The notes below the pieces were generated by a model that was given only the letters and a program-made list of their open reading frames with translations, searched no databases and was not told the DNA's origin. From Pyxidicoccus xibeiensis (GTDB lineage: Bacteria > Myxococcota > Myxococcia > Myxococcales > Myxococcaceae): a stretch of 64,000 bases of DNA. The stretch is taken from positions 372,001 through 436,000 of the forward strand of contig NZ_JAJVKV010000002.1 of NCBI RefSeq assembly GCF_024198175.1. The letters run 5' to 3'. The position numbers were made by a program, and so were the translations under genes. This document shows, piece by piece, positions 28,109 through 47,500 of this stretch (positions are counted from its first letter, which is position 1; every line of letters begins with the position of its first letter).

Positions 28109-31100
28109 GTGTCACTGAACTTCTCACCGGACTCGCGCAGCAGGGGATTCACCTCTCGCTCGGCGAGGGCGACCAGCTGTCCGTGAACGCTCCGAAGGGG
28201 GCGCTCACCGCGGAGGTCCGCCAGCGCCTCACCGAGCACAAGCCGCAGCTCCTCGCCTTGCTCCGGGCGCGCAAGGCGCAGCCGGTCGAGCCCGAGGTCC
28301 CTCCGCTCGTCTCCGACCCCGCGAACCGCTACGAGCCATTCCCCCTCACCGACATCCAGCAGGCGTACTGGCTTGGGCGGGGCGGCGCCGTGGACATGGG
28401 CGACGTGTCCATCCACGTGTACTGGGAGCACGACTTCCATCCCCTGGACGTGCCCCGGATGGAGCGCGCCTGGCAGAAGGTCATCGCCCGGCACGACATG
28501 CTCCGGGCGGTCATCCTCCCGGACGGGCGTCAGCAGATTCTTCGCGAAGTCCCGCCGCTGCGCATCACCGTGCTCGACCTGAGTCAGGCCTCGCCCGCGG
28601 AGGTCGAGGCCGGCCTCGCGCAGGTGCGCGACGCGCTCTCGCACCAGGTCCTCCCGCTCGACCGGGCGCCGCAGGTCGAGGTCCGCGCGACGCGCCTGCC
28701 CGGCGGCGTCACCCGGCTCCACCAGAGCGTCGACCTGGTCCAGCTCGACGGCGGCAGCCTCGCGCTGCTCGCGTACGACGTTGCCCGGGCGTACCAGCAC
28801 CCGGACACGGAGCTGCCGGCCCTGGACATCTCCTACCGGGACTACGTCCTGGCGGAGCGCAAGCTGCACGACAGCGCGACGGCGCAGCAGTCCCTGGCGT
28901 ACTGGCGCTCACGCGTGCGCGAGCTGCCGCCCGCTCCGGAGCTCCCGCTGGCCCGCGCGCCTTCGTCGCTCAAGACGAGCCGGTTCAAGCGCCGGGTGGC
29001 ACGGCTGGATGCGACGCGCTGGGCGCAGCTGCAGGCGAGGGCGAAGGCGCGCGGACTGACGCTCTCGTCGGTCCTCAGCTCGGTCTACGCCGAGGTGCTC
29101 GCGGCCTGGAGCAAGAGCCCGCGCTTCACGCTCAACATCCCGCTCTTCAGCCGCATGCCCATGCACCCGCAGGTCAACGAGCTACTGGGCGACTTCACCT
29201 CGATGGTCCTCCTGGGGCTGGACCTCTCCGTCCCGGAGAGCTTCGAGTCGCGCGTCCAGCGGACCCAGGCCCAGCTGTGGCAGGACATCGAGCACACGCA
29301 GCACATCAGCGGGGTGCAGGCGCTGCGGGAGCTCGCGCGCGTCCAGAAGTCGTCCAACGCGTCGCTGCCCATCGTCTTCGCCAGCCTGCTCAGCCTGCGC
29401 TCCGAGGGCTACGCCGACTGGGCGTCCGCGTGGAAGCAGATCTCCGAGCCGGTCTTCACGCTGACCCAGACGCCGCAACTGTGGATCGACAACCAGGTCC
29501 AGCAGGAGGAGGGCGGGCTCGCCGCGTCCTGGGACTCGGTGGAGGAGCTGTTCCCCGCCGGCATGCTGGACCAGATGTTCGAGAGCTACCGGCTCCTGCT
29601 CGAGCAGCTCGCGACGGAGGAGGCGGCCTGGACGGAGGTCCGTGCGCGGCGCGTGGCGCTGCCAGCCGACACAGTGCGGCTGCTCGCGGAGCTCAACGCC
29701 ACGGACGCGCCCGTCTCCACCGAGACGCTCTACTCGCTCTTCCAGACGCAGGCACAGGCGCGTCCCCAAGCCGAGGCCGTCATCAGCCCGCGCCGCACGC
29801 TGACCTACGGGGAGCTGCATGCACGCGCCAACGCGCTCAGCCACCGGCTCGGGGCCGTCGGCTGCGCGAAGGGCAGCCTCGTCGGCGTGGTGCTGGAGAA
29901 GGGGTGGGAGCAGCTCGTCTCCGTGCTCGCTATTCAAGGATGCGGTGCGGCGTACCTGCCGGTGGACCCCGAGCTGCCCCCCGAGCGGCTGAAGCTCCTG
30001 CTCGAGCAGGGGCAGGTGCGCGTGGTGCTCACGCGGCAGGACATCGACGCGAGGGTCTCCTGGCCGTCGGGGTTGGAGCGTGTCCGGGTGGAGGACGCCC
30101 AGCCGCAGGGCCCGGAAACCCTGCGCCCGGTGGCACCTCCCGCGCCGGAGGATCTCGCGTACGTCATCTACACGTCCGGCTCCACCGGGCTGCCCAAGGG
30201 GGCGATGCTCAGCCACCGCAACGCGGTCAACCGCATGCTCGACGTCAACGCGCGCTTCGGCATCGGCCCCGGGGACCGGAACATCGCGCTGACCGCGCTC
30301 AACCACGACCTGTCCGTCTACGACGTCTTCGGGATGCTCGCGGCGGGCGGCTGCGTGGTGATGCCGGACGCGGCGTCGGTGAAGGACCCGCTCCACTGGG
30401 TGGAGCTCCTGACGCGCGAGCGGGTGACGTTCTGGAACAGCGTGCCCGCCTTCATGGAGATGCTGGTCGAGACGCTCGAGCGCGACCCGTCCCAGCCGCG
30501 TCCGACCACGCTGCGCAAGGTGGTGCTCTCGGGGGACTGGGTGCCCGTCACCCTGCCGAACCGCATCCGCGCGCTCGCGCCGGAGGTGCAGGTCATCTCC
30601 GCGGGCGGGCCCACGGAGACCTGCGTCTGGGACATCTGCTACCCGGTGGGGACGGTGGACCCGTCGTGGCCGAGCATCCCCTACGGACGGCCAATGACCA
30701 ACGCGCGCTACCACGTGCTCGACGAGCAGCTCGAGCCGCGGCCGACGTGGGTCCCCGGCCAGCTGTACATCTCGGGCGTCGGCGTGGGACTCGGCTACTG
30801 GGGGGACCCGGAGAAGACGCGGCAGAAGTTCATCGAGCATCCAGGTACCGGAGAGCGCCTGTACCGCAGCGGCGACCTGGGCCGCCTGCTCCCGGACGGC
30901 AACATCGAGTTCCTCGGGCGCGAGGACCTGCAGGTGAAGATCCAGGGCCACCGCATCGAGCTTGGGGAGATTGAGGCGGCACTGTCGCAGCACCCGGCGG
31001 TCCGGGTGGCGGCGGTGACGGTGGTCGCGCCTGCCGGCGGCAAGAAGCGGCTCGTCGCGTTCGTGTCCACCAAGCAGGAGGCGTCCGAGGAGACACTCCT

Positions 31101-31566
31101 CGAGTTCCTGCGGGAGCGGCTCCCCTCGCACATGCTCCCCACGCTCGTGCTGGGAGACTCGCTGCCGCTCAGCGCGAACGGCAAGGTGGACCGCAAGGCG
31201 CTGGCCGAGCTCGCGCTCAAGCAGTCGCAGCCGAAGGCCGCGTTCGTCGCGCCGGGCAGCGAGCTGGAGCTTCAAATCAGCCGGCTCGTCCAGCAGGAGC
31301 TCGGGCTCCCCGAGCTCAGCGTGGACGGACAGTTCTTCGACCTGGGCGCGGACTCCACCATCATCGTGCGCATCACCGCGGCGCTGCGCGAGACGTTGAA
31401 GCTCGACGTGCGCGCCACGGACCCGTTCCGCTTCCCGACGGTGCGCGCGCTCGCGGCCTTCCTGGCGCAGAAGGGGAGCGGGCCCGCGGCGGCGGTGCAG
31501 TCGGGAGCGGATCGCGCGGCAGCGCGGCGTGAGGCGCGCGGGCGCCGCAAGGGGGCAGAGGGATGA
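28105..31566 (+). CDS. NRPS: TubC-type docking, cyclisation (Cy), adenylation (probably Cys), PCP
   Basis: This 1153-residue NRPS module should install a heterocycle. Residues 1-55 match the TubC N-terminal docking fold (GDQLSVNAPKGALT). The condensation-type domain (about 78-500) has the Cy signature DxxxxDxxS (DLVQLDGGS) instead of HHxxxDG. The A domain (about 530-1020) has YTSGSTGLPKG. Its pocket begins D-L-Y-N, followed by Val/Ser/Ala/Val/Trp in my alignment, closest to the Cys code. PCP has GADST (about 1083). No oxidase domain is inserted, so a thiazoline rather than thiazole is expected unless a separate oxidase acts. ATGA overlaps link it to both neighbours. Confidence 0.93.
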   Translation: MSVTELLTGLAQQGIHLSLGEGDQLSVNAPKGALTAEVRQRLTEHKPQLLALLRARKAQPVEPEVPPLVSDPANRYEPFPLTDIQQAYWLGRGGAVDMGDVSIHVYWEHDFHPLDVPRMERAWQKVIARHDMLRAVILPDGRQQILREVPPLRITVLDLSQASPAEVEAGLAQVRDALSHQVLPLDRAPQVEVRATRLPGGVTRLHQSVDLVQLDGGSLALLAYDVARAYQHPDTELPALDISYRDYVLAERKLHDSATAQQSLAYWRSRVRELPPAPELPLARAPSSLKTSRFKRRVARLDATRWAQLQARAKARGLTLSSVLSSVYAEVLAAWSKSPRFTLNIPLFSRMPMHPQVNELLGDFTSMVLLGLDLSVPESFESRVQRTQAQLWQDIEHTQHISGVQALRELARVQKSSNASLPIVFASLLSLRSEGYADWASAWKQISEPVFTLTQTPQLWIDNQVQQEEGGLAASWDSVEELFPAGMLDQMFESYRLLLEQLATEEAAWTEVRARRVALPADTVRLLAELNATDAPVSTETLYSLFQTQAQARPQAEAVISPRRTLTYGELHARANALSHRLGAVGCAKGSLVGVVLEKGWEQLVSVLAIQGCGAAYLPVDPELPPERLKLLLEQGQVRVVLTRQDIDARVSWPSGLERVRVEDAQPQGPETLRPVAPPAPEDLAYVIYTSGSTGLPKGAMLSHRNAVNRMLDVNARFGIGPGDRNIALTALNHDLSVYDVFGMLAAGGCVVMPDAASVKDPLHWVELLTRERVTFWNSVPAFMEMLVETLERDPSQPRPTTLRKVVLSGDWVPVTLPNRIRALAPEVQVISAGGPTETCVWDICYPVGTVDPSWPSIPYGRPMTNARYHVLDEQLEPRPTWVPGQLYISGVGVGLGYWGDPEKTRQKFIEHPGTGERLYRSGDLGRLLPDGNIEFLGREDLQVKIQGHRIELGEIEAALSQHPAVRVAAVTVVAPAGGKKRLVAFVSTKQEASEETLLEFLRERLPSHMLPTLVLGDSLPLSANGKVDRKALAELALKQSQPKAAFVAPGSELELQISRLVQQELGLPELSVDGQFFDLGADSTIIVRITAALRETLKLDVRATDPFRFPTVRALAAFLAQKGSGPAAAVQSGADRAAARREARGRRKGAEG

Positions 31567-34500
31567 GCGGCTCGGACCTGGCAATCATCGGGATGGCGGG
31601 ACGGTTCCCGGGCGCGAGCACGCTCGAGCGCTTCTGGGAGAACATCCGCGGCGGCGTCGATTGCGTGAGCGACCTCACGGACGAGGAGCTCCGTGCGGCG
31701 GGCGTCAGCGAGGCGTCCCTGCGCAACCCGAAGTACGTACGCCGCGCGTCTGTCCTGGACGACATCGAGACGTTCGACGCGGAGTTCTTCGGGTTCAGCC
31801 CGAAGGAAGTGGAGCTCATCGACCCGCAGCACCGGCTGTTCCTCGAGTGCGCGTGGGAGGCGCTGGAGAACGGCGGCGTGGACCCGGGCCGCTATCCGGG
31901 CGCCATCGGCGTCTTCGCGGGCACCAGTTACTCCACGTACCTGCTCCGCAAGTTCCTGCGCGAGGCCGGCTCGATGCCGGTCATCGAGCACCTCCAGCTC
32001 CAGGTCGCCAACGACAAGGACTACCTGGCCAGCCGCGTCTCCTACAAGCTGAACCTGCGCGGCCCGAGCCTCTGTGTGCAGACGTCGTGCTCCACGTCGC
32101 TCGTCGCGGTGCACCTCGCGTGTCAGAGCGTGCTGGACGGCGAGTCGGACATGGCGCTCGCGGGGGGCGTGTGCCTGCGCGTCCCGCAGCGTGTGGGCTA
32201 CATCCACCAGGAGGGCGGCATCCTCTCGCCCGACGGGCGCTGCCGCAGCTTCGACGCGCGTGGCGCGGGGACCATCCAGGGCAGCGGCCTGGGGGTCATC
32301 GTCATCAAGCGCCTGGCGGATGCCCTGAAGGACGGCGATCCGATTCGCGCCGTCATCAAGGGGTCCGCCATCAACAACGATGGCGCCTCGAAGGTGGGCT
32401 ACATGGCGCCGAGCCACGAGGGCCAGGCGCGCGTCATCTCCGAGGCCTTGAGCCTCGCGGACGTGGAGCCCGCGACGGTGGGGTACCTCGAGTGCCACGG
32501 CACCGCGACGCGGGTGGGAGACCCACTGGAGCTCCAGGCGCTCGCGGAGGTGTTCTCGGGCGTGCCGCGTGGCAGCTGCGCCGTGGGCTCCGTGAAGGCG
32601 AACCTCGGGCATCTGGAGTCGGCCGCCGGCATCGCCGGCCTCATCAAGGCGGTCCTCGTGCTCGAGCACGGGGAGCTACCCCCGCTCGCACACTTCCAGG
32701 AGCCCAATCCCGGCTGCGACTTCCCCTCCACGCCGTTCTTCGTGCCCCCGCGGGCGCAGCCCTTCCCGAAGGGCGCTCACCCGCGCCGCGCGGGCGTCAG
32801 CTCGTTTGGCATTGGCGGCACCAATGCGCACGTGGTGCTGGAGGAGGCGCCGGCCCCGGCCGCGCGCTCCGCTGTGGCGGCGAGGCCCTGGAGCCTGTTC
32901 ACCCTGTCTGCGCGCAGCGAGCCCGCGCTGCGTGCGCAGGCCCGCTCGCACGCCGCCTTCCTGCGCTCGGAAGCGGGCCGGCGCGAGGCGCTCGCGGACC
33001 TCTGCTTCACGTCTGGCGTCCGGAGAGCGCACCACACCTTCCGGCTCGCCGCGGTGTGCAGGAGCCACGACGAACTCGCCGAGGCGTTGGACGCGTACGC
33101 AGAGGGCACTCCGCACGGCCACGTCGTCGCGGGCCGGGCGCCCCAGGCGGAGCAGCGGCCGCAGCTGACGTTCCTGTTCACCGGACAGGGCTCCCAGTAC
33201 GCGGGGATGGGGCGCGGGCTCTACGAGTCGCACCCTACGTTCCGCCAGGCCATCGACCGCTGCGTGCGGGCGCTCGAGGGCGTGCTTCCGCTGCCACTCA
33301 CGGAGGTGCTCTTCGGCGAGGGTGCGCCGCTGGACCAGACGCAGTACACGCAGCCGGCGCTGTTCGCGCTCGAGTACGCGCTGTCAGAGGTGTGGCGCGA
33401 GTGGGGCGTGGTGCCGGATGCGGTGCTCGGCCACAGCGTGGGCGAGTTCCCCGCCGCGTGCACTGCCGGCGTGTTCGAGCTGGAGGAGGGCATCCGGCTC
33501 GTCGCCGAGCGCGCGCGCCTCATGCAGCAGCTGCCAGCGGGCGGCGTGATGGTGGCGGTGCAGGAAGGGGAAGCGGAGGTCCAGCCGCTCCTGGCCGCGC
33601 ACCCGGCGGTGTCGCTCGCGGCCTTCAACGGTCCCAGGAGCGTGGTGCTGTCGGGGCCAGCGGCGGACGTCGACGCGGTCGTCCGCGCGCTCGAGTCGCG
33701 CGGAATCAAGAGCCGTGCGCTCACGGTGTCCCATGCGTTCCACTCCGCACTGATGGAGCCGGCGCTCCCGGCGTTCGGGCGTGCGGCGGCGTCCGTCAGC
33801 TATCGCCCGCCGAAGGTGGCGTGGGTCACCAACCTCACGGGTGAGCAGGCGTCGTCCATCTCCGCCCAGTACTGGGAGCAACAGCTGCGCGAGCCCGTGC
33901 GGTTCGCGCAGGGCGTGCAGACGCTCGCAGCGGCTGGGCGCCGCCTGTTTCTCGAGGTGGGGCCCCAGCCGGTGCTCTCCGGCCTCGCGGCCAGCATCCT
34001 GCCTTCCGAGGCCCTCTGCCTCGCGAGCCTGAGAAGTGGGCGCGACGCGTGGCAGACGTTGATGCAGAGCGCAGGCCAGCTGTACGTCCAGGGCGTCGCT
34101 CTGGACTGGCGGGCCCTGCACGGCTCTGCGCACCGCTGCGTGGCGGCGCCCGGCTATGCGTGGCAGCGGGAGCGCTACTGGGTGGATGACCCGCTTCCGG
34201 GTCGCAGTGGCCCCGAGGCGCCAGTCGGCCGGAGCGATGAGGCACCCGACATCACGTACGCCCTCTCCTGGCGGAGTGCGCCCGCGCCGGTCGCCGGGAG
34301 CAGCGGCGTGGCCGGCTGGCTCGTGCTCTGCGACGCAGGTGGTGTCGGCGCGTCGCTCGTCCAGGCGATCGAGGCACGTGGCGAGCGGTGTCTGTCCCTC
34401 ACCGTGGACGAGGTCACGCGCGAGCTCGACGCTGCGGCTCCGTTCGAGGGGCACGTCGCCCAGGCACGCAGCTGGGCTGGCACCCTGGGCGTCGTGCACG

Positions 34501-36121
34501 CGTGCAGCCTCGACGCAGCGGCCACGGGGCTCGAAGCGCTCCGCGCGGCCGAGGTGCGGAGCACCGGGAGCGCGCTGCGCCTCGTCCAGGCGCTGCAGGC
34601 GGCCGGGGTGACGCCGCTCACGCGGCTCTGGCTCGTCACGCGGGAAGGCCAGGCTGTCGAAGGGGGCGCGGTGAACGTGTCGCAGGCGCCGCTCTGGGGC
34701 TTCGCGCGCTCGGTGCAGCAGGAACTGCCGGAGCTGTCGTGTAGGGCTGTGGACCTCGGCGCGGGGGATTGCACCTCGCTCGCCGGGCAGCTGCTAGCGG
34801 AGCTCAGCGCGGACGGGGAGCCGCAGACCGCCTGGCGTCGCGAGCGGCGGTACGTGGCGCGCCTGGAGCGCGTGCGGGCCGCCGTGGGGCACGGCCCGTC
34901 GCTGCGGTCGGACGGCACCTATCTGGTCACCGGCGGCCTCGGCGCGCTCGGGCTCCAGGTTGCGGAGTGGATGGTGGAGCGCGGGGCCCGGCACCTCGCG
35001 CTCTTCGCGCGGCGTTCCGTGTCGCCAGCGCACTCGGAGGTCCTGGAGCGGCTCCGCTCGAAGGGCGCCAACGTTCACGTGGCGAGCGTCGACATCGTCG
35101 ACCGCGAGGCGCTGTCTCACGCACTGGCGCACGTGGCGAAGTCCATGCCTCCGCTGCGCGGGGTGGTGCACGCGGCCGGCGTCCTGGACGAGGCGATGCT
35201 GCCCCAGCTCACGCCCGAGCGGCTCCGCAACGTGATGGCTCCGAAGGTCGACGGTGCCTGGAGCCTGCATGAGCTGACGGCGGGGCAGCCCCTGGAGCTC
35301 TTCGTGCTCTTCTCCTCGGTGGGTGCCGTCTTCGGTGCGCCCGGCCAGGCGAACTACGGCGCCGCCAACGCGTTCCTCGGCGCGCTCGCGCACCACCGGC
35401 ACCAGCTCGGGCTCCCGGCGACCGCCGTGGACTTCGGGCCGTGGGCGGGGGCGGGGATGTCCTCCAAGCTCGACGCCGCACGGTGGGCCGCGCACCGGCT
35501 CCGTCCGATGTCCCCTGAAGCCGCGCTCGGTGCGCTCGGGGCCGCGCTCGGGAGCGGCCGGCCGCAAGTCGCCGTCGCTGAGGTGGACTGGGACGGCGTA
35601 TTCTCGGACGCCCGGCGGCCGCCCGCGCTGTTCGCGGAGCTCGCGGCGGGACGGGCAGGGGCGGCCGGGAGGTCGCCTGCGGCCGTCCGGACGGTGGAGC
35701 GCCTCAAGGCAGCAGCGCCGCACGAGGTGGACGAGCTGCTCGTGGCCCACGTGCGCGGTGAGCTCGGCGAGGTGCTAGGGCACCCGCCTTCGCGACCGCC
35801 GGAGCCCTGGCGCGGGTTCTACGAGCTGGGGATGGACTCGCTCTCCGCGGTCCACTTCCGGCGCCGCATGGAGGCCGCGTTCGATGTGCCGCTGGCCACC
35901 TCGGCCGTGTTCGACCACCCGACCGTGGAGCGCTTCTCCCGCTACCTCAAGGAGCGCCTGTTCCCGGATGCGCCCGCGCCCGTCTCTACATCCGCGCCCG
36001 TGGCGCCGCAGCCGCGAACGGACGCGGTGGCGGCTGAGGTCGACGGGCTGTCCGCGGACGAAGTCTCGTCCGCGCTGCTCGAGCTGACACGCAGCGTGCT
36101 GTCTGAGGAAGAACTCGGCGA

Positions 36122-36125
<4 letters not shown>
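31563..36125 (+). CDS. PKS module KS-AT-KR-ACP, malonyl-specific
   Basis: This is a single 1520-residue extension module. KS (about 5-425) is complete: Cys in TSCSTSL, His in LECHGTA and in ANLGHLE. The SCSTSL variant is common in KS domains that follow NRPS modules, which fits its position after the Cy-A-PCP gene. AT (about 536-850) has GHSVGE and HAFH, the malonyl-CoA signature. KR (from about 1119) has GGLGALG and the Ser-Tyr-Asn residues (FSSVG, NYGAAN); LDE in place of LDD suggests a B-type product. ACP carries GMDSLSA (about 1425). There is no DH or ER, so it should add a beta-hydroxy acetate unit. Both ends overlap neighbours by 4 bp. Confidence 0.95.
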
Positions 36126-44534
<8,409 letters not shown>

Positions 44535-44542
<8 letters not shown>

Positions 44543-47500
44543 AATCAAGCCTGAGCTGAACCGCCAGGAGGTGCTGGCGAAGGCGCTCGCGGAGATCAAA
44601 CACCTCCGAGTGAAGGCGCAGGCCGCCGAGCGCGAGAAGCGCGAGCCGATTGCCATCGTTGGGATGGCCTGCCGCTTCCCTGGTGGCGCCGACTCGCCGG
44701 AGGCGTTCTGGCGCCTCTTGCGTGATGGCGTCGATGCCACGTCGTCGGTGCCGAAGGAGCGCTGGGACGCGGACCCGCTCTACGACGAGGACCCCGAGAC
44801 GCCCGGCAAGCTCTACGTGCGGCGCGGAGGCTTTCTCGAGAGCGTGGACCGCTTCGACGCCGGGCTGTTCGGCATCTCGGCGCGAGAGGCTGCCGCAGTG
44901 GACCCGCAGCACCGGATGTTCTGGGAGCTGTGCTGGGAGGCGCTCGAGCGCGCGGGCCGTGCGCCGCTCGGGCTCGCGGGTAGCGCGACCGGCGTCTACG
45001 TCGGCATCAGCAACCACGAGTACCCGCCGGGCGGTGTGGAGCCCACCGAGGCGGACCCGCTGATGATTGGCGGCAACGCCACGAGCTTCATCGCGGGCCG
45101 GCTCTCGTACATGCTGGGGTTGCGCGGGCCGAGCGTGGCCCTGGATACCGCGTGCTCGTCGTCGCTCGTCGCGGTCCACCTGGCCTGTCAGAGCCTGCGC
45201 TCGCGAGAGACGGACCTCGCGCTCGCGGGTGGGGTGAACCTCATCCTGTCGCCCGACGGCACGCTGCTCCTGTGCAAGGCGCGGGCGCTGGCGCCAGACG
45301 GACGGTGCAAGGCGTTTGACGCGTCCGCGGATGGGTATGGGCGCGGGGAGGGCGGTGGCGTCGTCGTACTCGAGCGACTGTCGGACGCGCTCGCGCGGCG
45401 TTCCCCCATCCTTGCCGTCATCCGCGGCTCTGCGGTGAACCAGGATGGCCACCGCAGCGGGCTCACGGTCCCCAACCCGACGGCGCAGACCGAGCTCATC
45501 CGCGCCGCGCTCGCCAACGCCGGCGTGCGCCCTTCGGACGTCCAGTGCGTCGAGGCGCACGGGACGGGCACCGCACTCGGAGACCCCATCGAGATGCGAG
45601 CGCTCGGGGAGGTCTACGCCGAAGGGCGCGCCCTCGAGCGCCCGCTGTGGGTCGGCTCCGTCAAGACGAACCTCGGGCACCTCGAGTCCGCGGCGGGCAT
45701 CGCCGGGCTGCTCAAGACGGTGCTCGCGCTGCGCCACGGGCAGCTGCCGCCGCACCTCCACTTCACGCGGCCGAACCCGGACATCACCTGGCACGCGCTC
45801 CCGCTGCAGGTGAACGACGCCCTGAGGCCGTGGGAGCGCGACGGCGGACGGCGCCTTGCCGGCGTGAGCTCCTTCGGTGGGAGCGGGACCAATGCGCACG
45901 TGGTGCTCGAGGAAGCGCCAGACGCGCCAGCCAGCCCTGCCATGTCTGGTGAGGAGCGCGCACACGTGCTCACGCTCTCGGCGAAGCAGGAGGAGGGGCT
46001 CCGGGCGCTCGCTGCCAGGTACGAGGCGTACCTTGCGGAGAACCCCGCGCTCTCCCTGCCGGAGCTCTGCTTCACCGCGAACACCGGCCGCGCGCACCTG
46101 CCGCACCGGCTCGCGGTGGTGGGGCGGAGCGCGTCCGAGCTGCGCGCGCTGCTCCAGGGCGCCGTGCAGGGCCGGGAGGAGGCGGGCGTCGTCTCGGGTG
46201 TGGTGCGCGGCGAAGCGCGGCCCAGGGTGGCCTTCCTCTTCACCGGACAGGGCTCGCAGTACGTGGGGATGGGGCGGGGCCTGTACCAGACGCAGCCGGT
46301 CTTCCGCCGGGCCCTCGACCGCTGCGCGGAGCTGTTCGGACCGTGGCTGAGCCAGCCGCTCCTCTCCGTCATGCATGCGGAGGAGGCCGGTGCGGAGAGC
46401 CTCCTGAACCAGACTGCGTTCACGCAGCCCGCGCTTTTCTCCCTCGGGTATGCGCTCGCGGAGCTCTGGCGCTCGCTCGGCGTCGAGCCGGTCGCGGTGC
46501 TGGGGCATAGCGTCGGCGAGCTGGCGGCAGCGTGCGTCGCGGGAGTGCTGTCCCTCGAAGACGCGGTGACGCTCGTGGCCGAGCGTGCGAAGCGGATGCA
46601 ATCGTTGCCCCCCGGCGGCGCGATGTTCGCCGTGGCGTGCGGTGAGGAAGTGGTGCAGGCCGTGCTCGCCACGCGCGGGCCGGATGTCAGCATCGCCGCG
46701 CTCAACGGGCCCGCGGAGACCGTCCTGTCGGGGGAAGAACGGGCGGTCGCCGAAGTGGTCGATGCGCTGAAGTCGCAGGGCATCCAGGCCCGGCGAATTC
46801 CCGTGTCGCACGCGTTCCACTCGGCACGCATGGAGCCCATCCTCGAGAACTTCGAGCGGGCAGTCTCGAAGCTCTCATTCCAGGCGCCCCGGCTGAGATG
46901 GGTCTCCGGATTGACGGGGCGGCTCGACGGCGCAGCGGCCACGGGCGCGTCCTACTGGCGCAGGCAGCTGCGCGAGCCCGTGCGCTTCTCGGACGGCGTG
47001 AGGGCGCTGGCCGAGCTCGGGGTGGACACGTTCATCGAGCTGGGCCCGTCCCCCACGCTGTCTTCTCTCGCGCGCGCCTGCCTGCCCGAAGGGCCTCACC
47101 GCTGGCTCCCTTCACTCAAGAGCAGGCGCGACGACACGGCGACGTTCCTCGGCAGCGTGGCGCGGCTCTACGCCAGCGGCGCCGACCTCCGCTGGGAAGG
47201 GCTCTTCCCGGAGGGGCTGCGGCGGCTCGAGCTGCCGACGTATCCGTTCCAGCGGCAGCGCTACTGGATGCAGGGCAGGGCACCGGCGACGCCGGTCCGG
47301 CATGCCCGGGAGGGGCATCCGCTCCTGGGTATCCGCACAGAGACGCCAGACGGCCCGGTGTTCGAGACCGAGGTGCGCGCCTCGGACCTCGCCGTGCTGC
47401 GCGACTTCCGTGTGTTCGGGACAATCGTCGTCAGCGGCGTGGTGCAGGTCTCGCTCGCCATCCTGGCCGGGGCCGAGGTGCTGGGCGGCCAGGGGCAGGC

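Noticed and set aside
29182-31584. 800-aa minus-strand open frame opposite the NRPS
   Set aside because: Shadow of the NRPS gene; same reason for the 915-aa, 787-aa and 644-aa minus-strand frames opposite the PKS genes.
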